DNA of 64,000 bases, from contig NZ_QPMK01000009.1 of assembly GCF_003344785.1 (NCBI RefSeq), forward strand, positions 93,771-157,770, written 5' to 3'. Of this stretch, positions 44,001 to 52,346 are shown one piece after another. Under the pieces are notes generated by a model. The model saw nothing but the letters and a program-made list of their open reading frames with translations, did no database searches and had not been told where the DNA came from. The stretch comes from Thalassococcus profundi. GTDB taxonomy: Bacteria > Pseudomonadota > Alphaproteobacteria > Rhodobacterales > Rhodobacteraceae. How positions within the stretch are numbered: the first letter of the stretch is position 1; each line of letters opens with the position of its first letter. Both the position numbers and the translations under genes were made by a program.

Positions 44001-44459
44001 GGCTGGGACATGGACGACAGCGCCGACCGGCTGAAAAAGGCGCTGAAGGGCGTGAAGCCGTCGACGACGCCGGAAAGCACCGAATTGCCGGGGCCGACGG
44101 GCGAATCGAACGTGCTTTCCACCCTGCCCCGCCTGCCGGTGCTGTGCCTTGGCCCGACCAAGGCCGCGGCAGAGGCGCAGGCCAAGGCGGTGCGCGACCT
44201 GGACGGCGACGCGGTCACCGCGACGGGCACCGTCGATCCGGAGACACTGACCAAGCTCGACGGATTTTCCGGGGCGATCTGGTGGGGCGATGCCGACACG
44301 GCGCGCGCCTATCGCGCCGCGCTGGCCAACCGCAAGGGCCCGATCCTGCCGCTCATCACCGGCGCGCCGGACCGCGGCCACGCGAGGATGGAGCGGCATG
44401 TCTGCGTCGACACCACCGCCGCGGGCGGCAACGCGAAACTGCTCGCGGGCACGTCCTGA
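41034..44459 (+). CDS. putA: Bifunctional proline dehydrogenase / P5C dehydrogenase PutA
   Basis: Oxidises proline to glutamate in two steps at the inner face of the membrane. The 1141-residue protein has the FAD-dependent proline dehydrogenase barrel ([56 protein letters not shown]) and the aldehyde dehydrogenase domain ([57 protein letters not shown], catalytic cysteine in [13 protein letters not shown]). There is no N-terminal ribbon-helix-helix, so unlike E. coli PutA it is not a repressor, which fits the separate putR. ATG 41034 follows CCCGGAGGA. Confidence 0.97.
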   Translation: [1141 protein letters not shown]

Positions 44460-44469
44460 ACGACAATTG

Positions 44470-44499
44470 CGGCGGGGTGTCTTGACGCCCCGCCGTTTT
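44470..44499 (+). terminator. Rho-independent terminator after putA
   Basis: Stem CGGCGGGG (44470-44477) with CCCCGCCG (44488-44495) followed by TTTT, starting 10 bases after the putA stop. Confidence 0.8.
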
Positions 44500-44515
44500 C
44501 CGCCACTGTCGGCGC

Positions 44516-45262
44516 ATGTTTCCGATCCGCGACCACAACCCGTCGGGCCGTACGCCTTACGTCACCTATGCGCTGCTCGCGGCGAATATCGTGGTCTTTC
44601 TCAGCTATTACGACCTCTTTAGCGACGACCGCGCGCTCTGGGCCTTCTACTACGACTGGGCGCTGATCCCGGCGCGGATCAGTTCCGGCGACGGGTTGGT
44701 GGGCATCGTCACCTCGATGTTCCTGCACGGCGGGATCATGCACCTTCTGGGCAACATGCTGTTCCTGTTCATCTTCGGCGACAATGTCGAGGACGAGATG
44801 GGGCACCTGGGTTTTGCCGTCTTCTACCTTGTCTGCGGAATCGCCGCCGGGATGGCGCAGTACGTGACCGAGCCGTTGTCGCAGATCCCCACGGTCGGCG
44901 CCTCGGGAGCCATCGCCGGGGTGATGGGCGCCTATCTGCTGCTGTTCCCCAAGGCCAAGGTCGATATCCTCATCATCTTCGTGGTGTTCTTCAAGGTCTT
45001 CCCGATTCCCGCCTGGATCATGCTCTGCGTCTGGTTCGCCATGCAGCTTTTCGGCGGCGTCGGCGCCGCGGCGGGTGAAGGCGGCGTCGCCTACTGGGCG
45101 CATGCGGGCGGCTTTGCCATCGGGGCGCTGCTGGCGCTGCCGCTCTGGCTGCGGCTGGGCGGCACGCGGTTCTGGGATCGCACCGAAGGCCATCCGCCGC
45201 ATCCCGAGGCCAAGTACACCCTCAGCCGTAGCCGCATCCCCACCGTCCGGAGACGCCGATGA
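44516..45262 (+). CDS. Rhomboid-family intramembrane serine protease
   Basis: A 248-residue membrane protein with about six hydrophobic spans. Rhomboid hallmarks are SMFLHGGIMHLLGNMLFLFIFGDNVED, the catalytic serine in TVGASGAIAGVMGAYLLLFP, and the catalytic histidine in AYWAHAGGFAIGALLALP. It cleaves transmembrane substrates within the inner membrane; its substrate here is unknown. The C-terminus is basic and cytoplasmic. Its stop overlaps the start of the GFA gene. Confidence 0.92.
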   Translation: MFPIRDHNPSGRTPYVTYALLAANIVVFLSYYDLFSDDRALWAFYYDWALIPARISSGDGLVGIVTSMFLHGGIMHLLGNMLFLFIFGDNVEDEMGHLGFAVFYLVCGIAAGMAQYVTEPLSQIPTVGASGAIAGVMGAYLLLFPKAKVDILIIFVVFFKVFPIPAWIMLCVWFAMQLFGGVGAAAGEGGVAYWAHAGGFAIGALLALPLWLRLGGTRFWDRTEGHPPHPEAKYTLSRSRIPTVRRRR

Positions 45263-45627
45263 CCGAGCCCGTGACCGTCACCTGCCATTGCGGCGCGGTG
45301 GAATTGCGCGTCACCCTGTCGGAAGGGCTGGAGACGGCGCGGCGCTGCGACTGTTCGTTCTGCCGCAGGCGCGCGGCACCGATGGTGAGCGCGCCACTCG
45401 AGGCTTTGGAGGTGGTGCGCGGCGCGGACAAGTTGACCGTGTACCAGTTCGGCACCCGCACCGCGGTGCACCATTTCTGCTCGGTCTGCGGCATCTACAC
45501 CCACCACCGGCGCAGGTCGGACCCCAACGAATACGGCGTCAACATGGGCGCCATCGACGGCGTGAACCCGCGGGAGTTCGAACCGATCCACTGGAACGAC
45601 GGGGTGAACCATCCGTCGGACCGCTGA
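45259..45627 (+). CDS. GFA/CENP-V family zinc-binding protein
   Basis: A 122-residue protein of the glutathione-dependent formaldehyde-activating family. Zinc-binding cysteines appear in CHCGAVEL, CDCSFCRRRA and CSVCGIYTHH, the normal pattern. Members are often annotated as formaldehyde-glutathione enzymes, but many have no shown activity. Translationally coupled to the rhomboid gene (ATGA overlap). Confidence 0.88.
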   Translation: MTEPVTVTCHCGAVELRVTLSEGLETARRCDCSFCRRRAAPMVSAPLEALEVVRGADKLTVYQFGTRTAVHHFCSVCGIYTHHRRRSDPNEYGVNMGAIDGVNPREFEPIHWNDGVNHPSDR

Positions 45628-45658
45628 TCGCGCGTGCCGGGTCGCGCCTGCGGCGCGA

Positions 45659-45678
45659 GCGAGAGGCCAGCCTCTCGC
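45659..45678. terminator. Hairpin between convergent genes
   Basis: Perfect 8-bp stem GCGAGAGG / CCTCTCGC with loop CCAG between the convergent GFA and suhB genes. No T run, so it is at best a weak two-way terminator. Confidence 0.45.
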
Positions 45679-45723
45679 GCTCTCCGAGGGTTATTGAAAA
45701 CCGAAGAAGGAGGACGCGCGGGA

Positions 45724-46515
45724 TCAGACCTTGCGGATGATCCCGGCGAAATGGTCGAAGAGCGCACCGTTGGCGCAGAGCACGGTACCGTCCTCCAGCG
45801 GGTTCTGGGTTTCACGTACCCCCTGCACCAGCGCACCCGCCTCCGAAGCGATGAGCAGCCCGGCGGCGATATCCCAGATCTTGAGCTCACGCTCCCAGTA
45901 GCCGTCGTAGCGCCCTGCCGCGACATAGGCGAGGTCGAGCGCGGCAGAGCCGTAGCGGCGCACGCCGGCGCATTCCGGCATGAGCTTGGCCAGGTCCTTG
46001 AGTGTCGCGGGCAGCGTGTGCTTGGCGGCGAAGGGCACGCCGGTGGCGAAGATCGCCTCGATCATCCGGGTCCGGCCCGAGACGCGCATGCGCTTGGAAT
46101 CGTTGAGCCAGGCGCCGCTGCCCTTTTCGGCATAGAACATCTCGTCCTTGGCGGGATCGAAGACGACGCCGGCGACGATCTGGCCCTTGTGTTCCAGCGC
46201 GATCGAGATCGCCCAGTGCGGCAGGCCGTGCAGGAAATTGGTGGTGCCGTCCAGCGGATCGACGATCCAGCGGCGGGTCGGGTCCTGGCCATCGGTTTCG
46301 CCCGATTCCTCGGCCAGCCAGCCGTAGGTGGGCCGCGCGCCCATCAGCTCCTCGCGCAGGATCTTTTCGGCGGCGAGATCGGCGCGGCTGACGAAGTCGC
46401 CGGCACCTTTCATCGACACCTGGAGGTTCTCGACCTCGCGGAAGTCCTTGACCAGAGACCGGCCCGCCTTGCGCGCCGCCTTGATCATGATGTTGAGATT
46501 TGCGCTGCCCTGCAT
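45724..46515 (-). CDS. suhB: Inositol monophosphatase family protein SuhB
   Basis: A 263-residue Mg-dependent phosphatase. It has the metal-binding glutamate in WLAEESGE, the DPLDGTTNFLHG motif, and the second metal site WDIAAGLLIASEAGA. Acts on myo-inositol-1-phosphate or related sugar phosphates; in many bacteria SuhB also affects rRNA antitermination. Length is typical. Stands alone on the minus strand. Confidence 0.93.
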   Translation of the reverse strand: MQGSANLNIMIKAARKAGRSLVKDFREVENLQVSMKGAGDFVSRADLAAEKILREELMGARPTYGWLAEESGETDGQDPTRRWIVDPLDGTTNFLHGLPHWAISIALEHKGQIVAGVVFDPAKDEMFYAEKGSGAWLNDSKRMRVSGRTRMIEAIFATGVPFAAKHTLPATLKDLAKLMPECAGVRRYGSAALDLAYVAAGRYDGYWERELKIWDIAAGLLIASEAGALVQGVRETQNPLEDGTVLCANGALFDHFAGIIRKV

Positions 46516-46587
46516 GTGCCCGGCCCCTTGAACGTGATCAGGCCGCGCGTATACGCGGCCCGGCCCCGGTTGCCAAGGGTGCGCGGC

Positions 46588-46917
46588 TCAGCGGTAGACC
46601 ACGCCCTTTTCCCCCGCGGGGGCATAGGCGCGCGGGGCATGGTAAACGTGGCTCTTGGCCTTGTGCACGCGCTTGTGGCCGCCGGCGCGGTTCACGTAGG
46701 GGCCGGCGTTGGGTTCGCCACAGCAGATCACGCCGCCCATGGTCACAGGCTGCAGCCCGGCGGGGCAGTAATTCGCCGCCGTCGGATAGGAATGCATCAG
46801 CACGTTGGAATTGGGATTGTGCGTGGCGTCGCCCTTGTAGGCGTCGTCCCAGGCCAGCGCCGCACCGGCGCCGCAGCACAGAACGGCCGCCGCCGCGATG
46901 GTCTTGATGAATGCCAT
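46588..46917 (-). CDS. Small secreted protein of unknown function
   Basis: A 109-residue protein with a signal peptide (MAFIKTIAAAAVLCCGAGAALA). The mature part is short, rich in His, Tyr and Lys (GGHKRVHKAKSHVYHAPRAY) with CPAG and ICCG cysteine positions, suggesting a periplasmic, possibly metal- or surface-associated protein. ATG 46917 follows AAGGGGGA; an in-frame ATG at 46959 would hide the signal peptide. I do not recognise the family. Confidence 0.7.
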   Translation of the reverse strand: MAFIKTIAAAAVLCCGAGAALAWDDAYKGDATHNPNSNVLMHSYPTAANYCPAGLQPVTMGGVICCGEPNAGPYVNRAGGHKRVHKAKSHVYHAPRAYAPAGEKGVVYR

Positions 46918-47295
46918 GATGTCCCCCTTATGAACACATTCGAAATCTATCCTGCCCAAAGCGTACCAGCACCGGGAAATTAGTCAAATTATTCAGGCAG
47001 AAACGCAGTGTTTATAGGCCGAGGGGCCCGAGCGGCACGAGATGTTACAGGTCGCGGCGTCATATGCGCCAACTCCGGGGCGTGCGCCGGGGACCGCCTG
47101 CAGCGGGGCGGTCGCGGCGCGCCCTGCCCGACTTGGGTTTTCAAGCATGGAATCAGGGACTTCGGCGCCTGTCCTTGAGCGATCCGACAGATGACGCCCG
47201 CCACACGGCGGCTCAACTCCGGGTGACGCGGGCTGGGGCGATGCGCGGTTTCGGGTCATCTTGGGGTCAGTCGATGCTTTTCACAGGAGCCCGCC
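46918..47295. other. Intergenic region without recognisable gene
   Basis: About 380 bases between the divergent small secreted protein and the YHS gene. An AT-richer patch at 46925-47015 could hold the minus-strand promoter. GC-rich inverted stretches near 47075-47120 are seen, but no ORF with a ribosome site and no RNA I recognise. Confidence 0.4.
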
Positions 47296-47754
47296 ATGCC
47301 ACTGACCCGCCGCCACGTCCTGCTCTCGGCCCTTGCCGCCCCCGCCGTCCTGACCCTGTCGCGCCCCGCCTCGGCGCGCGAACCGGAGGTCTTCCAGTCC
47401 GCCGGTGTCGCCATCAACGGCACCGATCCGGTCGCCTATTTCAGCGGAAACGGCCCTGTGCCCGGCAGCGCCGATCACGCCGTGACGTGGTTGGGGGCCA
47501 CCTGGCACTTTACCGCGCGCGCCAACCGCGAGGCGTTCGAACGCGACCCGATGCGCCATGCGCCGGTCTTCGGCGGCTATTGCGCCTATGCCGCGTCGCG
47601 CGGCTATCTCGCACCGACGCAGCCCGAAGCCTGGACCGTCCACGAGGGGCGGCTCTACCTCAACGCCAACCTGCGCGCGCGTGAGCTGTGGCTGCAGGAC
47701 ATCCCCGGGAACATCGCCAAGGGCCAGGCGAACTGGCCTGGCATCCTGGGCTGA
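47296..47754 (+). CDS. YHS-domain protein with Tat-like signal
   Basis: A 152-residue protein with an N-terminal twin-arginine-like signal (TRRHVLLSALAAPAVLTL ... SARE) and a YHS domain (INGTDPVAYFSGNGPVPG, ATWHFTARANREAFERDP, FGGYCAYAASRG). YHS domains are often metal-linked and found with copper or heavy-metal proteins. Expected in the periplasm. A strong terminator follows. Confidence 0.85.
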   Translation: MPLTRRHVLLSALAAPAVLTLSRPASAREPEVFQSAGVAINGTDPVAYFSGNGPVPGSADHAVTWLGATWHFTARANREAFERDPMRHAPVFGGYCAYAASRGYLAPTQPEAWTVHEGRLYLNANLRARELWLQDIPGNIAKGQANWPGILG

Positions 47755-47770
47755 ACCCGGCACGTGAAGA

Positions 47771-47805
47771 CGCCCGGCCCCTTTGCGGGGACCGGGCGCT
47801 TTTTT
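47771..47805. terminator. Bidirectional terminator between YHS and porin genes
   Basis: Stem CGCCCGGCCCC with GGGGACCGGGCG (one bulged A), then a run of six T at 47800-47805. It serves the YHS gene and, in reverse, the outer-membrane protein gene. Confidence 0.85.
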
Positions 47806-47822
47806 CAAGCCTGAAGAGTGGC

Positions 47823-48431
47823 TTAGAAGCGGTAGTTGACCATGATATTGGCGGTCGTTGCATCCGCTTCGAGATCGTCGATCTCGAAATCCTGGAACTT
47901 GTGATAGACCAGTTCCGTACCGACGGTCACGTTGTCGGTGATGAAGCTTTCCGCGCCGACACCGACGAAGTAGCCGTTCGAATCGCCGACAGACACGGCG
48001 TCGTCCTCGGTAAAGGCCTTGGCGTAGCCGGCGGTGCCGTAGAACAGGTTGCCCTGGTAGTCGTAGCCGCCACGGACGCCGGCGCGGAGCACGCTGTCCA
48101 CGGTGGCAGCGCCGTCGAGGTCGATGTCGGTCTCGTCGTACTGCAGACCGCCACCCAGCACGTAGTCGCCGAAGTCGTAGTCGTAATAGGCGCGCAGACC
48201 GTAAAGGCCGTCACCGCCGTCGAGGTCGGGGCTATCCGTATCCACCTTGCCGTAACCGAACTGGCCACCCAGCGAGAAGCCGGTGAAGTCGCGGTCGCGG
48301 ATCGGCGCTACCGGGGTCACGGCGGGGGCCATCGGCGCCGGTTCGGCTTCGACCATGGTGGGACCTGCGGCGAAGGCGGGAACGGTTGCGATGCTGCCCA
48401 GCATGGCGGTGAGTGCGAGTGTGCGTTTCAT
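47823..48431 (-). CDS. Outer-membrane beta-barrel protein
   Basis: A 202-residue protein with a signal peptide (MKRTLALTAMLGSIATVPAFA), a short proline/alanine linker and an eight-stranded-type barrel (FTGFSLGGQFGYGKVD, YGLRAYYDYDFGDYVLGGGLQYDE, VTVGTELVYHKF) ending in the terminal phenylalanine (IMVNYRF) needed for outer-membrane insertion. Similar to Omp25/31- or OmpA-barrel-like proteins. ATG 48431 follows GGAG by nine bases; longer in-frame starts are unlikely because they would bury the signal peptide. Confidence 0.85.
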   Translation of the reverse strand: MKRTLALTAMLGSIATVPAFAAGPTMVEAEPAPMAPAVTPVAPIRDRDFTGFSLGGQFGYGKVDTDSPDLDGGDGLYGLRAYYDYDFGDYVLGGGLQYDETDIDLDGAATVDSVLRAGVRGGYDYQGNLFYGTAGYAKAFTEDDAVSVGDSNGYFVGVGAESFITDNVTVGTELVYHKFQDFEIDDLEADATTANIMVNYRF

Positions 48432-48928
48432 GTATGTCGCTCCATTTTTCATTTTCATTTCCGGCAGTTCGGCGCCGGTGACAGGAGGGAAATGGGCATG
48501 GCCGCGGGATCGTTCCACCCTCGCGCGGTCACAGGTTCGTGGCGTGAATTGCGCCACGTGCGCGAAGTTTTTTCGGGGCGCAGGGAACCGGCGGAGACTG
48601 GCTCAAATGCCGGGTATCGGGGTCGAGAACTGACATATTTCGGGTGTCTCGATCACAAGACGAACGGTTCGTCCGAGACGCTGACCAAGGGTCAAATTCG
48701 AGGCCCCGACGCAACGCCTGCCGAAGCCGGGCCAGCGCCGACCCGCGGGATGGCGCTGCTACGCTACTTATGCGCGGTTTATGGCTGCCGTGTCCGGACG
48801 CCCTCAAATCGAGGCGCTTGGGTCAGCAAAGCGCCAACCCGGGGGGCGGGTCGGCGCTTACGACGCGGTAAGCGGTACAGCTTGCAAGGATTTTCCGGGA
48901 AACCGATTAATTGGTGCCACGAGATCTG
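48432..48928. other. Gene-poor stretch at the edge of an AT-rich insertion
   Basis: Nearly 500 bases with no supported gene. The first 60 bases should hold the promoter of the outer-membrane protein gene. From about 48900 the sequence turns AT-rich, marking the 3' border of the insertion carrying the HEPN-like gene. I saw no direct repeats that would prove an attachment site. Confidence 0.45.
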
Positions 48929-50179
48929 CTATTTCGAAATATAACTAATTGCTTTATCTATTATAAACATTCTACGGCGTAAATCATCAAGATTTCGCGG
49001 AGCATCACAAAATTCGTGATATTCGCTCAGAGATCTAAATCCAAAGCGGTTCCATGAAATTCCCATTAATATTGGATGCAATAGCTTTAGCACCTGGAAC
49101 GCAAGGTCCTCTTGATCTTCTGCGGCGATATCCCTACCATGTGACAAATAATTTCTTCTATCTTTGAGGTGCATGCCAATTTGGATAATCATATCGGACT
49201 GCATCCAATGAGAAGCCGCGCGTCGAACGACGTCATCGTATGAAGTTTTTCTATCGTTGCCCGAACACATTTTTTCCATCAATCGCCAGCCATCCATAAA
49301 AACATCCTCCATATCAGTTTGACTAAAAGCCTTCTGAAATCTTGCCAAGAAGTCTTCGGACTCCGATTTAAGAGCAGACTTGGAAATTTCGCCCCTCAAC
49401 CTCTTAAAAGCAAAGCTTAATTTATCGCCCTCTTCCCGCACCCTTCGCTCTGGATCAGAGTTTCTTGGAAAACTACTATACCAAAAGCCCTTATAGGCCA
49501 GTTCACCCTTTTCGCTATGAACAGTCACCATTGGACATACCAAGAACTTGGAGATTGGCTTTTTCTCCCCAAAACTTAGTCTGTAAGAATGCGGTGAAGT
49601 AGCTAGTGCAGACAAAATTCCCAGTTCAGTTGCAAGTACGGTGTCTGCCTGCAAATAGGCGTCTTGTGGTGAAACAGCAGTCACCGAACAAAAAACAAGC
49701 GACACGTCAGCAGTTTCAGATGGAAAAATTCGAAGTCCTTTAAAAAACTGATCTTTTGCGAGCTCCTGCCTATTCTGAACGACTTTCGTCCATTTTTCTG
49801 TGCGAGCAGGTGAAAAATTCATTGTTACGCCGTTCCTCCGCATTACTCCTTCAATATACGGACTCACATTCCAAACAGGAAAAACAGCAACATACTTTCT
49901 TCTACCTCCAAATAATTCCTTAGCTATCGAATTAATGGAGCGCAGAAAGTCTCCTTCGTTTACATAATCATGTGAGGAAATAGCTCTATCAATCACCAAT
50001 TGCATAAAAGCCGATGACAGCTCGCCATAGTTAAGCGCCGTGAGAAAATAACTCTTCCAAATTTCTTCGCTTCCAAAGCTCTTTAAAGTTCTCGATCCAC
50101 CTTCCTTGAATTCACGCGACAAGGCCAGCTCTTTAAGAGCAATATCAAATCTGTAGCCAGACCTCTTCGTGATGTTCAA
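48929..50179 (-). CDS. AT-rich orphan gene with HEPN-like RNxxxH motif, coupled to thyX
   Basis: A 416-residue protein in clearly AT-rich sequence. The C-terminal part carries RNYLSH (residues 342-347) after a helical stretch ([20 protein letters not shown]), the RNxxxH pattern typical of HEPN ribonucleases in toxins and anti-phage systems. The rest (about 1-330) shows no motif I recognise. The start is TTG 50179, overlapping the thyX stop (TTGA), with GAAGGCGG upstream; no in-frame ATG exists in the first 50 codons. The gene seems inserted directly against the thyX 3' end. A defence or toxin role is suggested by composition and motif, not proven. Confidence 0.75.
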   Translation of the reverse strand: MNITKRSGYRFDIALKELALSREFKEGGSRTLKSFGSEEIWKSYFLTALNYGELSSAFMQLVIDRAISSHDYVNEGDFLRSINSIAKELFGGRRKYVAVFPVWNVSPYIEGVMRRNGVTMNFSPARTEKWTKVVQNRQELAKDQFFKGLRIFPSETADVSLVFCSVTAVSPQDAYLQADTVLATELGILSALATSPHSYRLSFGEKKPISKFLVCPMVTVHSEKGELAYKGFWYSSFPRNSDPERRVREEGDKLSFAFKRLRGEISKSALKSESEDFLARFQKAFSQTDMEDVFMDGWRLMEKMCSGNDRKTSYDDVVRRAASHWMQSDMIIQIGMHLKDRRNYLSHGRDIAAEDQEDLAFQVLKLLHPILMGISWNRFGFRSLSEYHEFCDAPRNLDDLRRRMFIIDKAISYISK

Positions 50180-51108
50180 TTTGACCGACCGCCTTCTAAC
50201 ACCCCCTTAAACTCCCGCCATTCCCCCTTGCTCATGCCCGAGGTTTCCTGCGTCACCTCCTCGCCCTTCAGCATCCGACGCACGCAGTCCAGCGCGGTGC
50301 CCGAGAGGGTGGCGCCGCCCATGCGGTAATCCTCGAAGGCGCGATACGCAAAGGGTACCCAGTCGGCGACGACAGAACAGATCGCGTCGGCATAGACGCG
50401 GATCTCGTATTGCGCGTGGGCGTCGGCGCGCAGGCGGAGGAAGTGCAGCAGGTTGTGCAGGTCCACCTTCCAGTACCACTGGGTGTAGATGTTGGCGGGC
50501 AGGTTCATGCGGGCCAGTTCGCGGGCGAGGCCCTGCTGGCCGTCCTGGCTGATCATCTCTTCGTAGTGGTCGTAGGCGCGCATCGCATCGTCGCGCAGGT
50601 AGCGCAGCACGCGGTCGGCCTCTTCGCCCTCCAGCGCTTCGCCCCGGCCCTGGTTGTTGACGACGGACTGCGCCGCGAGGTGTTCCGGCGCGGGGATGTA
50701 GAATTCGCGGTCGAGGATCGAGTAGCGGGCGGAGTATTCGTTGACGTTGGCGGTGCGGTGACGGATCCACTGGCGCGCGACGAAGACCGGCAGTTTGACG
50801 TGCAGCTTGATCTCGCACATCTCGAAGGGGGTCGAATGCCAATGGCGCATGAGATAACGGATCAGTCCCTCGTCATTCTGCACCGACTTGGTGCCGCGGC
50901 CGTAGGACACTCGCGCCGCCTGGCAGATCGCCGCATCGTCGCCCATGTAGTCGATGACGCGGACAAAGCCGTGATCCAGCACCGGGATCGCCGTGTAGAG
51001 GTGCTGCTCCATGCCCGCCGAGGTCGCGCGCAGGGTTTCGGTGCGGGTGCCGCGCAGGGCGTCGATTTCGGCCTGCTGGTCTGCCGAGAGCGTCGATTTC
51101 GGGGCCAT
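50176..51108 (-). CDS. thyX: FAD-dependent thymidylate synthase ThyX
   Basis: Makes dTMP from dUMP with methylene-tetrahydrofolate and reduced FAD. The 310-residue protein contains the ThyX motif [15 protein letters not shown], plus [19 protein letters not shown] and the preceding [28 protein letters not shown] region. ATG 51108 follows AAAGGA. Its last codons overlap the start of the AT-rich HEPN-like gene. It appears intact in the GC-rich style of the chromosome up to its stop. Confidence 0.95.
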   Translation of the reverse strand: MAPKSTLSADQQAEIDALRGTRTETLRATSAGMEQHLYTAIPVLDHGFVRVIDYMGDDAAICQAARVSYGRGTKSVQNDEGLIRYLMRHWHSTPFEMCEIKLHVKLPVFVARQWIRHRTANVNEYSARYSILDREFYIPAPEHLAAQSVVNNQGRGEALEGEEADRVLRYLRDDAMRAYDHYEEMISQDGQQGLARELARMNLPANIYTQWYWKVDLHNLLHFLRLRADAHAQYEIRVYADAICSVVADWVPFAYRAFEDYRMGGATLSGTALDCVRRMLKGEEVTQETSGMSKGEWREFKGVLEGGRSN

Positions 51109-51307
51109 GGCGAATCCTTTCCCACCAGATGAGTCGCCGCCGACTATATCTTGGCGGAAACGGTCAAGAAACCGCCAGATAGGGTGGCGGCAAAAGCGCC
51201 TCAGTCCCTTGATTTTCCTCGGACCCTGCCCAGTCGAAGATTGACTTTCGCACGCAATCGCCGGACGCTTCCCGCAAAACACGATTATAAAAATCGAGGC
51301 AGCAGTG

Positions 51308-52342
51308 ATGAACCGACTTCTATTGGCGCTTCTGGCGCTCTCTCTCGTGTCCGCATGCGGCTCCGGCGGCGGCAGCGGTGGCAGCGGCGGCGACGTCAAC
51401 GACGTGCTCGCCAACGATGAAGAGGACGGCGGCGACGAGGAAACGCCGCCCGACGAGGAAGAGCCCCCGACCGACGGCGAAGAGGAAGTGCCCGACGGCG
51501 TGACCGGCATTCCCGAGACGCTCTCGCAGAACGTGACCAGCTTTGCCTTCAGCCCCGACAAGGGCACCGTGACCATCTCGCTCGACGGCGTCGACACCAC
51601 CCCCATCGAAGCGACCTACGCGCGCAACCCGGCGCTCGATATGGGCGGCTACCTCGCCTATTCGGTGCAGGAGGATTCGCTCGACCGGCTCTACATCGCG
51701 ATGGCGCAGGAAACCGCGGACGGCGGCGCGCGCGCCGTGGCCGTGGGCGACGGCGGCCAGTTCAACCGCGTGCTTCCGGGCGGCTTTTACGAACGCGACG
51801 GAGATTATACCCCGCCCGCGGTGGGCGTCGGCCCCGGTGCCGGTCAGGTATCCTATGCCGGCAATTACACGGCCATCACAAACGCCACCTCGAGCGACGG
51901 ATCGGCGCTGCTGCCGGTCGACACGACACAGCCCGGCCTGCCCGATCTTCCGGGCCAGCCCGCCATGGTGCGCGCCACGATCTTCTTCAACGCCAACTTT
52001 GCCGAGAACAAGATCAACGGCAGCATCAACAACCGGCAACTCATCAGCCCGATCGACGGGACCGCGACGGAAACCTGGGAAGACATTGAACTGATCATCA
52101 CCGATATCGACGAGAACGGCGAATTCTTCGGCGACGCCGAACATGACGGCCGGCTCAACGTCGATGTCGGCGATTACGGCGGCATCATCAGCGGCGCCGA
52201 CGGCAGCTATGTCTCGGGTATCGTCGCCTTGAGCGACTCCACCCAGTCGCGCGAGAACGACACCGAGGTCGGCGTCTTCGTCCTGACCCAGTGCGGCAAG
52301 GACGGCGACGCGGCGGTCTGCGACCAAGTCCAGCCGAACTGA
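51308..52342 (+). CDS. Predicted surface lipoprotein (TbpB-like barrel), Slam cargo candidate
   Basis: A 344-residue lipoprotein. The signal peptide ends in lipobox LVSACG (cysteine near residue 17), followed by a glycine/serine tract and a strongly acidic linker ([20 protein letters not shown]). The C-terminal part ([22 protein letters not shown] ... [14 protein letters not shown]) resembles the small barrel of TbpB-type surface lipoproteins. The next gene, four bases on, encodes a Slam-like outer-membrane protein, the known partner that moves such lipoproteins to the cell surface. Cargo identity is inferred from pairing. Confidence 0.75.
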   Translation: MNRLLLALLALSLVSACGSGGGSGGSGGDVNDVLANDEEDGGDEETPPDEEEPPTDGEEEVPDGVTGIPETLSQNVTSFAFSPDKGTVTISLDGVDTTPIEATYARNPALDMGGYLAYSVQEDSLDRLYIAMAQETADGGARAVAVGDGGQFNRVLPGGFYERDGDYTPPAVGVGPGAGQVSYAGNYTAITNATSSDGSALLPVDTTQPGLPDLPGQPAMVRATIFFNANFAENKINGSINNRQLISPIDGTATETWEDIELIITDIDENGEFFGDAEHDGRLNVDVGDYGGIISGADGSYVSGIVALSDSTQSRENDTEVGVFVLTQCGKDGDAAVCDQVQPN

Positions 52343-52346
52343 TCCG

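Noticed and set aside
41052..44399. Open frame of 1115 codons on the minus strand across putA
   Set aside because: It is an antisense shadow caused by the high-GC codon pattern of putA; no ribosome site, no recognisable domains, and putA is certain.
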